A stretch of 64,000 bases of DNA, taken from positions 284,333,957 through 284,397,956 of the forward strand of contig NC_081410.1 of NCBI RefSeq assembly GCF_030272615.1, read 5' to 3'. Numbering within the stretch: the first letter of the stretch is position 1; each line of letters starts with the position of its first letter. Made by a program: the position numbers and the translations under genes. Shown one piece after another: positions 22,107-31,396 of this stretch. Below the pieces are notes generated by a model that did not search any database, was not told the origin of the DNA, and saw only the letters and a program-made list of their open reading frames with translations. This stretch comes from Cryptomeria japonica. Its lineage: Eukaryota; Streptophyta; Pinopsida; Cupressales; Cupressaceae.

Positions 22107-24503
22107 TGTTGGCATTGTGTTGTCATTGATGTCAACCGATATAGGATGGAAACCGATATAAGAGATGTATGTGCAGCATTGACATTGATGCATACCAGAT
22201 GTGATGTACTTGATGTCACCTAGCTTAGCTGGTCACCGGTAAGGGAGAGAATGCCATTCAACACAATGGTCATTGGAGTCACCGGTACACAAGTTAGTGT
22301 TTGACTTGTGTTGAAGATATGGATAGGAGACCAGTATGATATAACAACTGATAAATGATGACAACTGTAAGAGAGCAAGATGTTGGTCAATTGATTGTGA
22401 TGAAGAGGGGGAATAATCACATCAACACTAGAGGTGAAGTATGTGCAAGCCATTGGTATGCTATGTGGATGTCAAATAGTAGGACTCCCATTGGATAAAG
22501 ATGCAGTCATGATTTGAAGAGGTGACTCATAGTGAATGTGCCCCAACCGGATCACATGTGCCTATTTCAAGATATGTTGCTCAAATAGGAAAGCCACACT
22601 AGTGTATTGCAGTTGTAGATGACAAGGATCCACTCTCATCAGTAAGTGGATCTTATCTCCTATTATGCATGGAATGCATCATAGTCCTCCAAGATAAGAG
22701 AGAAGAGTAGAAGGTAGGTGATTGAAGGCTCACACCAGATGAACTAGTGAAACACTAAGTTGCGTTAGGTGCATGAGATCAGGGATAAGCACCGGATCAA
22801 CCAGGTAGACATGATGACTTGTTGGTATAGAGATTAAAGGATATGGTTATCACTTTGACAAACATGTTAATAGAAGAATCGGTCTAATGAATGAAGAAGG
22901 TAAAGGTGAGAAGTTGCAGACAAATGGAGCATGTTGGAGATTGATGACATGATGTCATCGAGGTGTTTACTGGTAAGTATGTCCACCGATAATGGTGTCA
23001 GAGTATAGATGCAAAAGGCTCCCATTTGATGATGATGTGGATGAGGTAGGTTAGCATGTGTGTTGATTGGTTTAGGTGCTCCACTGGAAGAGAAACAAAA
23101 CACAAGGTTGAAGGAAGACTGGTTAGGGTATAACTGGCAGAGTTTGTGAACTGATAGATGAGCCCGATTGTGTAATTGGTTGGTGATCCTATCCAAACCA
23201 ACATAACCAACCTAATATGTCAATGAGGTCATTGGTGACTGGTCCAACATTTCTGATGACTGTGATGCTCAAGGAAGAAAAATAGAGGATTGCAGATCGT
23301 GATGGAGGAAACATTAGAGATCTAGAAAAGATTGATCTTGTAGATTGAAGAGGATGAAGGAAATTGCATCACTCACATGATCGATCAAACAAAAGGCTAA
23401 AAAACATGCTATAGATGGCTAAATAGAGAAGATGTGTTCTGCAAGATAGATAGATGGGTGATACTCATTGACTGAGTGTTGAACATTGATCAAGGACATG
23501 ATATAATATTGGATTTGATATGTCATGATGATCAGAGATCAGATCAAATGCAGATTTAGTGCATGAAGAAACCCTAACTGCCTAAAGTTTGAATTGGTTT
23601 TTGGTGGGAAGACTTATTTATAAATATGCAAGAATGCAGCTGTTGAGTGATAGAGTGGTACTGCTAGTGAAGAAGTGAAATTAGTCAAGTGCTCAAGAAG
23701 AAGAAGAAGAGACTAAGTGTGAGAGAGAATAGGATTGATGAGTTCAACTAGCAACAATGAGGCAACCGGTAGTCTACCATTGAGTCTAAGAAAGGAGTAT
23801 ACTTGTGGTGAAAGAACCGACAGAGAAGAGTCATAGAACATTGCAGAGAAGGCAAGCTGAGAATCGACATGAATTAGATTGTAGACATCAGACTAATTTA
23901 CCAAGAATAGTTTTGGATAGAAGTAGTGTGGTAGAGAGAAGAACCAACAAAGAGAAGAATCAGAAAAGAAGAAGGAGAGGCTGAACTAGCAAAGGTACAA
24001 TAGACAGTGAGTTGTAGCAGGAGATAAGTTTGCTGAATTAAAAAGGTGAAGAGAGAAATGATAGAGATTTGTAGAGAGGAGAACCGGTTAAGAGACATAC
24101 ATGAGAGTTAAAAATTTATTTTGTAACAAGAAGATAACTATTTTATTCAAAATATTATTTTGTAATCACTGAGTTGGAACATGGTGAAGGGGTTTGTGCC
24201 CTAAAGCAGGAGTGGTACTCCTTGGTTTGGTGCCCTAAATTTTGTAATCGAGGTTTTCATTGTGAGGCTGGTAGTCTCCAACAACATTTCTCATTGAGGT
24301 TTTTACCATCTTGGGTTTTCCTTGTACATATGGTGTTATGTGGTGTCCCTTTTTATGTGTGATTACATTTGTGTCATTCTCTCTTCTAACTGGTAAGTCT
24401 TAGTTATGTTAGATCTGTTACCGATTTAAACACATAGGTTGGAAAAGGGCTATTTGGAAATCACTGATTCACCCCCCCTCTTAGTGATATCTAGTGTTCA
24501 ACA
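22107..24503 (+). repeat. 3' LTR of the gag-only copia element
   Basis: 2,397 bp, from TGTTGGCATTGTG to GTGTTCAACA, starting right after the PPT. It contains the TATA box at 23617-23627, an ATTTGTGT/GTGTTATGTG U5 block near 24335, and the CACCCCCCCTCTTAG block near 24470 that precedes the LTR end in many plant copia elements. It matches the split 5' LTR. Confidence 0.87.
23617..23627 (+). promoter_or_regulatory. LTR TATA box (3' LTR)
   Basis: TTTATAAATAT, at the position matching the 5' LTR copy at 17760-17771. Confidence 0.55.
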
Positions 24504-24527
24504 AATCTAACCTAGGAACAAAGTAGT

Positions 24528-27500
24528 TCAAACCTCAAAGCAACGCTTGAGGTGTATCCCATTGACTAGGATAGGTAGAACATTTCCATCCATTGTTGAA
24601 ATTTGGAAAGAATTATGCTCTTTGAATTTAGAAGTGATGAATGGGTCACTCCACATGTTGTCAAACTTAATGTGCTTGCCTGTCCTACTCTTAAGTTCAT
24701 CCCCCCTTAGAACAATGTCTCATTATTTGAAAATTCTAGGTACTACTTTTCTGTCAAGAGTTCTTTTTGTTAGGAGTTGTTGATACTCTAGTGTCTTCAT
24801 GGCTCTGTCCCTGTCTTCTTCCAACTCTAAAAGCTGAGAATATCTTATTGCCATAGGATCATTTTCTTCAAACAACATCAATTGATTAGCAATGTCAAGT
24901 GCATGAAGTTCAATAGAGATGGGCAATCTAGCCTCCTTACCATACATAAGAACATAAGGAGAGTTACCAATAGACTTCTTAGGTGTTATCTTATCCACCC
25001 ATAAGGCAGCCTTTAGCTTTGTATACAAATCCCTCTGGTTGTCCTAGAAAGTCCTTTTAATGATCTTAATCACATTCTTATTTGTAGATTCTGCCAAACC
25101 ATTACCCTATGGATAATAGTTAGAAGATGTATTTAAGTAAATGTCATTCTTTACATCCCATTCCATTACTCTTATACCAACAAAAGCTAATGCATTATCT
25201 AAAATTATAGATTCAGGCACACCAAACCTGGTCACAATGTCTTCATAAAAATTAAGGACTAATGTCTCATTAGATTCTTTCAAAGCTAAAGCTTCAGTCC
25301 ATCGTGTAAAGTAGTCTATTGTTGTAATTACCCACTGGTGACCTACACTGGAAGGTGGGTTAATTGTACCAATGAAATATATGCCTCATCTCATAAAGGG
25401 TTTCTCAACCTGAATTGGTTGTAATGGCAATGCTGGTAGTCTCTCTTTGCCTACAAACATAACACATTTAACACATTTCCTAGCCCAAGCATGGGTATCT
25501 TTGAATAAAACCGACCAATAATAGCCAATTCTCATGATCTTAAATGTAGTAGTTCTTGGGGGGAAAAGACCCCATGAATCATGGAACTCTTGTAATACTT
25601 TGTTGACCTGATCAGTATCAACACATCTAAGAAGCACACCATTGTGGTCTTTTCTGAATAGAACATTATCAATTAGCACATAAGGCATAGATTTTTTCTA
25701 AAATTCCTTCTCTTGGCTCTGTCAAGACCACATGGGCATTCACTTGTTTGCAAAAAGTGAATCATTTCTTTCAACCAACTTGTTGGTTTGTCACTTGCAG
25801 TTGCATGATTGATGGCTAAAACTGCATCTTTCATGGTTTCTAGCTCTTGTATAGGCTCTTTAGCCATCTGCTCACACAGGCCTCTCCCTCTTACCAGCTT
25901 GGTGATTTTAATATCAATGTCATACTCCATCACCATAGTGATCCAATCTGCTCCTTACTCATTAAGATCCCCACTAAGAAAAAATTGCTTGACACTAGGA
26001 TGAACAACCATTAAATGAATCTTGTTGTTAGAGAGTAGATGTCTAAACTTTTTCAAGCTCTTAACAATAGCTAATGCATGCTTCTCAACAAAACTATATC
26101 TCTGCTCAAAGTCTTCAAGAATCCTACTGAAAAATGCAATAGGCTACTCAAAGCCTTCATCATTTTTCTGTACAAGTATAACAGAAATGGAATCCATACT
26201 CCCATAATCATAAAGAATAAAGTCTTTAGAAAAAATGGGTTTATCAGAGTTGGGGCAGATTCTAAGGCTTCCTTCATCAGGTGGAAACTATGCTTTCCTT
26301 TCTTTGTCCAACTGAAAACAATATTCTTTTTAAACATTGAAATTAGAGGTTTCAAAAGTAAAGCAATATCAGGCATAAATCTCCTTACAAAGTTAATTCT
26401 GCCAATGAAACTCTGCAAACCTTTCTTATGACTAGGTTGAGGCAGCTCTAGGATGGCTTTAACTCTTTCAGGATCAATGGCTATACCATCTCTTGACACA
26501 ATATTTCCTAGAATCTTACCTTCATGCACTGCAAAGATGCACTTTTTTGGATTTAGGGATATTCCAAATTCCCTACATCTTTCACACACTTGTCTTAAAT
26601 GCATTAAGTGTTGATTTGCACTCTCAGAAAAAATTGTGATGTCAACAAGGTATGCCAGGACCATTTAATACAATAGGCCTTTAAAGGCCATATCCATTGC
26701 CCTCTAAAAAGTGGTACCAATATTGGATAAGCCAAAAGGAATACTTTTATAGGCTATAGTACCCTATTTGGTGGTAAAAGGAGTTTTAAATTGGTCTTCA
26801 TCTTTAACCAGCACTTGGTTATAACCTGAATACCCATCCAGAAGGGAAAATATTTCTGAACTAGCTACCACTTGCAAAATTTGTTCCATTGAAGGAAGTG
26901 AATAGTGGCCTTTTAGAGAGGCTTTATTTAGGTCTCTAAAGTCTACACAAATCCTAATGTCCCCTTTTTCTTCCTAACAGGGACTAGTTTGGAAACCTAG
27001 CTAGTATGTTTAATCTCATACATAGTACCCCCCTCAATAAGCTTTGTCAACTCCTTAATCATTAGGGGTTCTAACTTGGGATTAAGTGGCCTTAGTTTTT
27101 TTTATTGGTTTGGCATTTGGCAAAATTTTGATGGTATGTTGTGCTACTTTAGGGTCAAATCCTATAAGATCAGAGTACTCCCATGCAAAAATATCTAGAA
27201 AAACCTGAAATAACTTAACAAAATCAAACTTTTCTTGCTGGGTACAGACTTTACCAACCTTAAGGCACTTATCCTTGGAAATATCAAACTCTTCATAGTG
27301 ATCATCCTTCACTTGCATACCAGTTTTGTTCTTTTTAGATGGTCATCTGAACTATAAATAGATTCCAAGGTAACTAGGCCCTTAGGTAGCTTATTAGACT
27401 TAAACTGAATAATTTGATCATCATAGTAATGCTTTATCCTATCTTGATTTGCAATAGAAAAAATATCTTCCTCCAATAGAAAACTTAATATTTGTTCATC

Positions 27501-28226
27501 ACTATCAAGAACTTGCCAATTGGTATTATTGTCAAGAATTGAAGGTCTAACAACTACCTTCACATACTGTTGAACCTTCTCTTCGTTGATCTAATTTGGA
27601 ATTTCAAATTGAACCCCCACAACAATTAGTCTATTTGCATGTTGATTTTAACTTCAAGGTATAGATATAATTTTAAATGCATCAAATTCCTTAATTATAT
27701 CCCATACCTTATGTTTATATATATTTAAAGTATCATTATTTGTAATATGTAAACCCCTCACATGATTCACAATTAACTCACTATCACCATGTACCTTAAT
27801 GCAACAAACTCATATCTTCCTAACCCATTATAGACCTTGAATCGAACCTTCATACTCAACCACATTATTAGTACAAGAAAATGAAAATAAAAAGGTAGAA
27901 TAATACTTATCACCTTGTGGGGATACAAGCATAGCACCTCCACTAGCACCATTCTTACTTCTACATCCATCAAAGTACATTTCCCATACCTCATTCTATT
28001 ATTCTGAATTGTGATCTACAGCTTTAACCAGATTGGGAATAACAAATTCAGGCTCATGAATCATATACATACCCATTCCAGTTTGTTCTATGATAGTGTG
28101 TTGATCACTTAAGGCATTTTTTGTTGCCCATTCATCAAAAAGGATGTCAAAAATCTTATCTGTCTATGTCTTTGGTTTAGACATAGTAACATAATCACCA
28201 TGATGAAGAATTACATAATTTTCATT
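24528..28226 (-). pseudogene. Gypsy POL, second part: extra RNase H, RT, RNase H, integrase
   Basis: In order on the minus strand: an RNase H-like domain (about 28010-27600); the RT region from about 27320 (FAWEYSDLIGFDP, ICVDFRDLNKASLKG, SLLDGYSGYNQ, PFGLSN) to the catalytic box, read as AYLVDITIFS near 26645, where the first Asp of the usual YxDD is replaced; the RT thumb and RNase H (LNPKKCIFAVHEGKILG, FIGRINFVRRF) to about 25670; the integrase zinc region (about 25600-25430; the second His is lost but KCVKC is kept); the integrase core with TTIDYFTRW, ILDNA and GLAEST (about 25330-25080); and a C-terminal end, VLPILVNGIHLKRCFEV, before the TGA at 24528-24530. Nonsense and frameshift changes are frequent, so it is inactive. 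Confidence 0.9.
27600..28010 (-). pseudogene. Extra RNase H-like domain upstream of RT in the gypsy POL
   Basis: The minus strand reads WEMYFDGCRSKNGASGGAML, then NNVVEYEG, then VHGDSELIVNHVRGL, and finally NQHANRLIVVGVQFEIP. These are the RNase H landmarks: first Asp in YFDG, Glu in EYEG, second Asp in HGDS. The last Asp-bearing motif (usually HADALA) has become HANRLI. The domain lies between the protease and RT, whereas the element's own RNase H follows RT. Plant Tat-lineage gypsy elements are known to carry a second, archaeal-type RNase H; assignment to that group is inference. Stops near 28016 and 27815 show decay. Confidence 0.72.
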
Positions 28227-28231
28227 CATGG
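28227..28231. repeat. Target-site duplication CATGG (left copy)
   Basis: CATGG immediately precedes the LTR start TGTAAAGCGG. The matching copy follows the other LTR at 36112-36116. A perfect 5-bp duplication is the expected mark of gypsy integration. Confidence 0.93.
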
Positions 28232-29110
28232 TGTAAAGCGGAAAAATCGCGATCGAACCCTAGTTGCTCTCCCCTCTTCCAACTCCAAGGAGAGAGAAGG
28301 GAGGTTCGCTAGGATTCAATGGTTTTCACTTAGGGGAGAGACTTTACATTCAAAAGAGGGGTTGAAACCCACAAGATCCAATCCCACGCAATGCAAGATT
28401 GGATGCTAAATGTGTTTCAAAGGTTATGACAGCAAGGCTACCCTCTTTTGTAAAGAATGTGCATAGGAGAATTAAGCTAGGAATGCATAGAAAGTGACAA
28501 AGATTCACTTATAAACTGAGATAGGAATATAGTATGAAGCTGTGGACCTGAAATTAGCAGTAAAATGTCGATACGGCGCTGTCCTACAAATTTGAGCAAA
28601 ATTTGTCAGGACGATGGCGCCCGGCGCCACGGTCCTCCGAAAAATCCGCGGAACGAAGGGGGATCTGTTCGTCTCTGCACAAGGATTCCAGATCTTCAAT
28701 TTCAGCCACGTACCTGCAACCTACACACAGAAAAGCGAAGACGATTGGGGGGTTAGGGATTAGGGGTTTGCCTTTAGGTCAAACCCCGGTTTTGGAATTA
28801 ACCAAGAAATGAGCAAGAGCTGTAAATGTAAATGACTGTAAAACAAGTACTAATACCTTGTTCTAAGGATGTTTGTATCCTTATGTGCGAAGGTTTAGAT
28901 TTTGTTGTTTGTTGTATGTTTGTATGTTGTATGTAGCATGTAGTATGTGATCTCCTCTTCAATGGTTGAATCCTTGTCTTGAATGCAACACTTAGCCTTG
29001 AATGGAGACTTGAAATGATCAATTGCTTGAAGGAATGCTTGAATGCTTGAGTATAGTTTCCACGCTTTTTCCGTCATGTATGTGTTATCCCTAAATGAGA
29101 GAGAAAAATG

Positions 29111-29121
29111 TAGTTTATATA
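29111..29121 (-). promoter_or_regulatory. LTR TATA box (3' LTR)
   Basis: The minus strand reads TATATAAACTA and is followed by a CT-rich stretch. The same site is at 35749-35759 in the other LTR. Confidence 0.65.
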
Positions 29122-29244
29122 CTTGTCAATTAGGGCTGATAGACTGATTTTCCTGACCTTAGGCCGACCAGGAAAGTTAATTTCCAAATTGCAAACAAAA
29201 AGACCTGAGACCCCTTAGGAGACCGGGCCCAAAATAGGACCCAG

Positions 29245-29332
29245 GGACCAGGGCGCTGGGCGCCATGGTCCTGGGGACCAGGGCACTGGGTGCCCTGGTC
29301 CTGAGGGACCAGGGCGCTGGGCGCTCTGGTCC
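29245..29332. repeat. Three tandem 27-bp GC-rich palindromes in U3
   Basis: The units are 29245-29271, 29275-29301 and 29306-29332. Each is an imperfect inverted repeat of the form GGACCAGGGCGC-TGG-GCGCCATGGTCC, able to form a hairpin with a 3-base loop. The paired LTR has only two units (35883-35909 and 35913-35939); its second unit joins the left half of unit 2 to the right half of unit 3. They stand out as GC-rich islands in AT-rich DNA. Confidence 0.9.
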
Positions 29333-29504
29333 CACCTCTCGGGACATCAGGGTGCAAGGAGGTTCAGGCCAGGGTACTTGAAAAATGCAGTTTTTGGTGT
29401 CATGAGCAAGTTTCAGGGTCTCCATTCAGGTTGCGTGTTGCGTCGCCATCGTGAAGACTGAAATGCAGTCAAAATTGCAAGTGTCGCAATTTTAGGATGC
29501 TACA

Positions 29505-29519
29505 TTTAGCCCCCACTTT
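29505..29519 (-). promoter_or_regulatory. Polypurine tract of the gag-protease gypsy element
   Basis: The minus strand reads AAAGTGGGGGCTAAA directly before the LTR start TGTAGCATCC. It sets the orientation of the element as minus. Confidence 0.85.
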
Positions 29520-30247
29520 AGCGGGAGTATGTATGCTCATACTTCCGGTAAAGTACAATTAACAATCATTGAAAAACTTTCACCACGTCAAGGAGGCAAG
29601 ACACACCAAGCCCCCAGTGGACTAAGGAACTTACGACTTCGATTGACAAAGTAAAAGGGAAGATCACGAGGGAGAACCATGACTGTCAGTAGTAAGGTTC
29701 CCTCACTATGAGTCATGCAAGAAAGATATCAAAAATTTTCAAGGCAAGGTTAAATTTGCCAAGAAATTTTCAAGTATCTTGAAAAGATATGAACGGTATG
29801 TATGCCCCCCTACGTTAAAGCGATCGCACACGCCTCACCGGGGGTGATTGTTTTAACGTAGTGATACACATAAGAAATGAGAAAGGAAAGGAGCACGTTA
29901 TCGCAAGGATTTAGCCCCCAAGTGTGAGATAAGCCCAAGGATAATAGACAGAAACACAAAGCACGAGGTGACTTCGCTTTCCTTGGGGTCAGTATGCTGT
30001 ATGATAAGTCATGTATATATATCATATGTATGTATGCATAATTGTTCTTCATTCCCTAATCAAGGAAGGTAACCTAGAAGAAGGGAACACATGTGTCTTT
30101 TGAGTCAACATGAGAGAGATCGAGAGATCTCAATGCTTTGCATCGTCCTCAAGTAGACAACACCAAGGACAACAAATAGAAGAATGAGAATAACATATAG
30201 AAGAAGTAACAAAAGAGAGGGGGAGAGAATCTGCTATGCTAATGTAA
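29520..30247 (-). other. 3' non-coding internal region with a foldback
   Basis: Non-coding DNA between the last ORF and the PPT. It holds an inverted repeat CTACGTTAAA / TTTAACGTAG at 29810-29819 and 29852-29861, with a smaller nested stem TCACC/GGTGA in the loop. A shorter foldback (AGTATG/CATACT) lies at 29527-29544 beside the PPT. Confidence 0.6.
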
Positions 30248-31396
30248 CTAGTCTAGCACGTCATCTACCCCCCGATCTTGCTGATCAATGTTTCGGGAAG
30301 GCAGGGAACATGCTAGAGGAGGAACATTCAACACAACAGATGGAGCTATCACAAGATCTAAACAAGGGCTATGTTCATGTTCCGAGCCACATTGTTCTTG
30401 TCTAGGAGCTAGGATAAGTGCTTTAGAAAATTCATTAGATAAATGGTTATCAACATCAACAAGTTCATATTCACTATCAGAAGCAAGAGAAGTAATATTT
30501 TCATCATGAATAACATTTTCATCTATATCATCATCAAGATTTATAAAAATAGGATCTTTAACTCGCACAGGATCAAGACCATCATGCATCTTATGTTTAG
30601 GAGATTTAGGCTCAATGTCCGGCTGAGGAGAAAATGGAATAATGCTTGTTGAAGGTGTTTTTGGAGATTTCAAAGTTTGAGAAGCAGCTGCTTGAGCCCT
30701 AAGATGACGCTTTTGTCGGCGTTCACGTGCAGAATGATTTCGTCTAGTCTTAGTAGGAAGTGAAGAAGATTGAGGAGGAGGAATGTTCTCATCCCTATCA
30801 CTTGGGTGTTTAGGTTGTGGTCTCTTAGGCTGGATAATAGGAGAAGAAGAAGGTCTCTTCTCTCTATAAAAGGAAGGAGGAGGAACTGCTCCATATAAAG
30901 GAGGAATTTTTGGTTTAGGAAGGAGACCAAGTCCATCATGACGAGGAGGTATAGGTCTACTTGTAGGAAGTTTATTAGACATAGACATAGTCACATCCAT
31001 AGGGATGGGTTGGGAATCTTCTTGAGGAAAGACATTAGTTTTATCTTTCAAAGGAAGAACTTCCTTCTCAAGAATGATAGGAATGTCAAGTTTAGGTGTT
31101 CTAGGTTCACTTAAAGATAGGATCATATCTGTTTTCCACTTTTGATAAGATTTGAAAAGATGATCACTTCGCGGAGGAAGGGATTGAAATTGTTTAGGCC
31201 AAAAGTAATCAAGAGGAATACTAGAGGTTCTTTCAGCTGGTTTAAAGAGACTATGATTGACAGTAACAACTTCACCATTATGGGGAAATTTCAAACACTT
31301 ATGTATAGGAGAAGCAATAGCTTTCATGGAAGATAGCCAAGGATAGCCAAGCTTCACATGAAATTGTTTGGAAGATGGAATAATAGCAAAGTTCAC
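30248..31396 (-). CDS. C-terminal part of the gag-protease ORF: retropepsin-like end and Pro/Lys-rich tail
   Basis: A 382-codon open frame, in a different frame from the upstream gag block and overlapping it by a few bases, so a frameshift near 31390-31440 probably separates one ancestral ORF. The start, FAIIPSSKQFHVKLGYPWL followed by CLKFPHNGEVVTVNH, resembles the second half of a plant gypsy aspartic protease domain ('LG.PWL', 'HKCLKFP'). From about residue 90 the protein is low complexity, rich in Pro, Ser, Lys and Arg, with a basic patch (RRNHSARERRQKRHLRAQ), then an acidic end. In an autonomous element RT would follow; here the ORF stops instead. Confidence 0.65.
   Translation of the reverse strand: MNFAIIPSSKQFHVKLGYPWLSSMKAIASPIHKCLKFPHNGEVVTVNHSLFKPAERTSSIPLDYFWPKQFQSLPPRSDHLFKSYQKWKTDMILSLSEPRTPKLDIPIILEKEVLPLKDKTNVFPQEDSQPIPMDVTMSMSNKLPTSRPIPPRHDGLGLLPKPKIPPLYGAVPPPSFYREKRPSSSPIIQPKRPQPKHPSDRDENIPPPQSSSLPTKTRRNHSARERRQKRHLRAQAAASQTLKSPKTPSTSIIPFSPQPDIEPKSPKHKMHDGLDPVRVKDPIFINLDDDIDENVIHDENITSLASDSEYELVDVDNHLSNEFSKALILAPRQEQCGSEHEHSPCLDLVIAPSVVLNVPPLACSLPSRNIDQQDRGVDDVLD

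Larger units (their letters stand above)
14146..24503 (+). mobile_element. Non-autonomous, gag-only copia-type LTR retrotransposon (LARD-like), nested insert in its 5' LTR
   Basis: The element begins TGTTGGCATTGTG at 14146 and ends GTGTTCAACA at 24503. Two LTRs (14146-18728 and 22107-24503) flank a 3.4-kb internal region with a tRNA-Met-type PBS, a decayed gag and a PPT, but no protease, integrase, RT or RNase H. The flanking 5-mers AATAT (14141-14145) and AATCT (24504-24508) could be a target-site duplication with one substitution. The LTRs differ by many substitutions and indels, so the insertion is old. It sits 25 bp beyond the stop codon of the gypsy POL at 24528, suggesting insertion into the gypsy 3' region. 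Confidence 0.83.
28232..29504 (-). repeat. 3' LTR (element orientation) of the gag-protease gypsy element
   Basis: 1,273 bp, from TGTAAAGCGG to GGATGCTACA on the plus strand. In element orientation it holds three 27-bp palindromic units (29332-29245) in U3, a TATA box (29121-29111), and one further palindrome downstream (28635-28609), within the likely transcribed part. Confidence 0.93.

Noticed and set aside
24504-24508. AATCT/AATAT taken as a certain target duplication of the gag-only element
   Set aside because: One of five positions differs, so it is reported as possible only.
26078-26431. 117-codon plus-strand frame
   Set aside because: Antisense to the gypsy RT; no independent signature.
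29245-29332. Regular 27-bp repeats with 3-4 bp gaps, considered as a CRISPR-like array
   Set aside because: Units are palindromic, the gaps are too short for spacers, the region lies in an LTR with matching copies, and the genome is plant nuclear.
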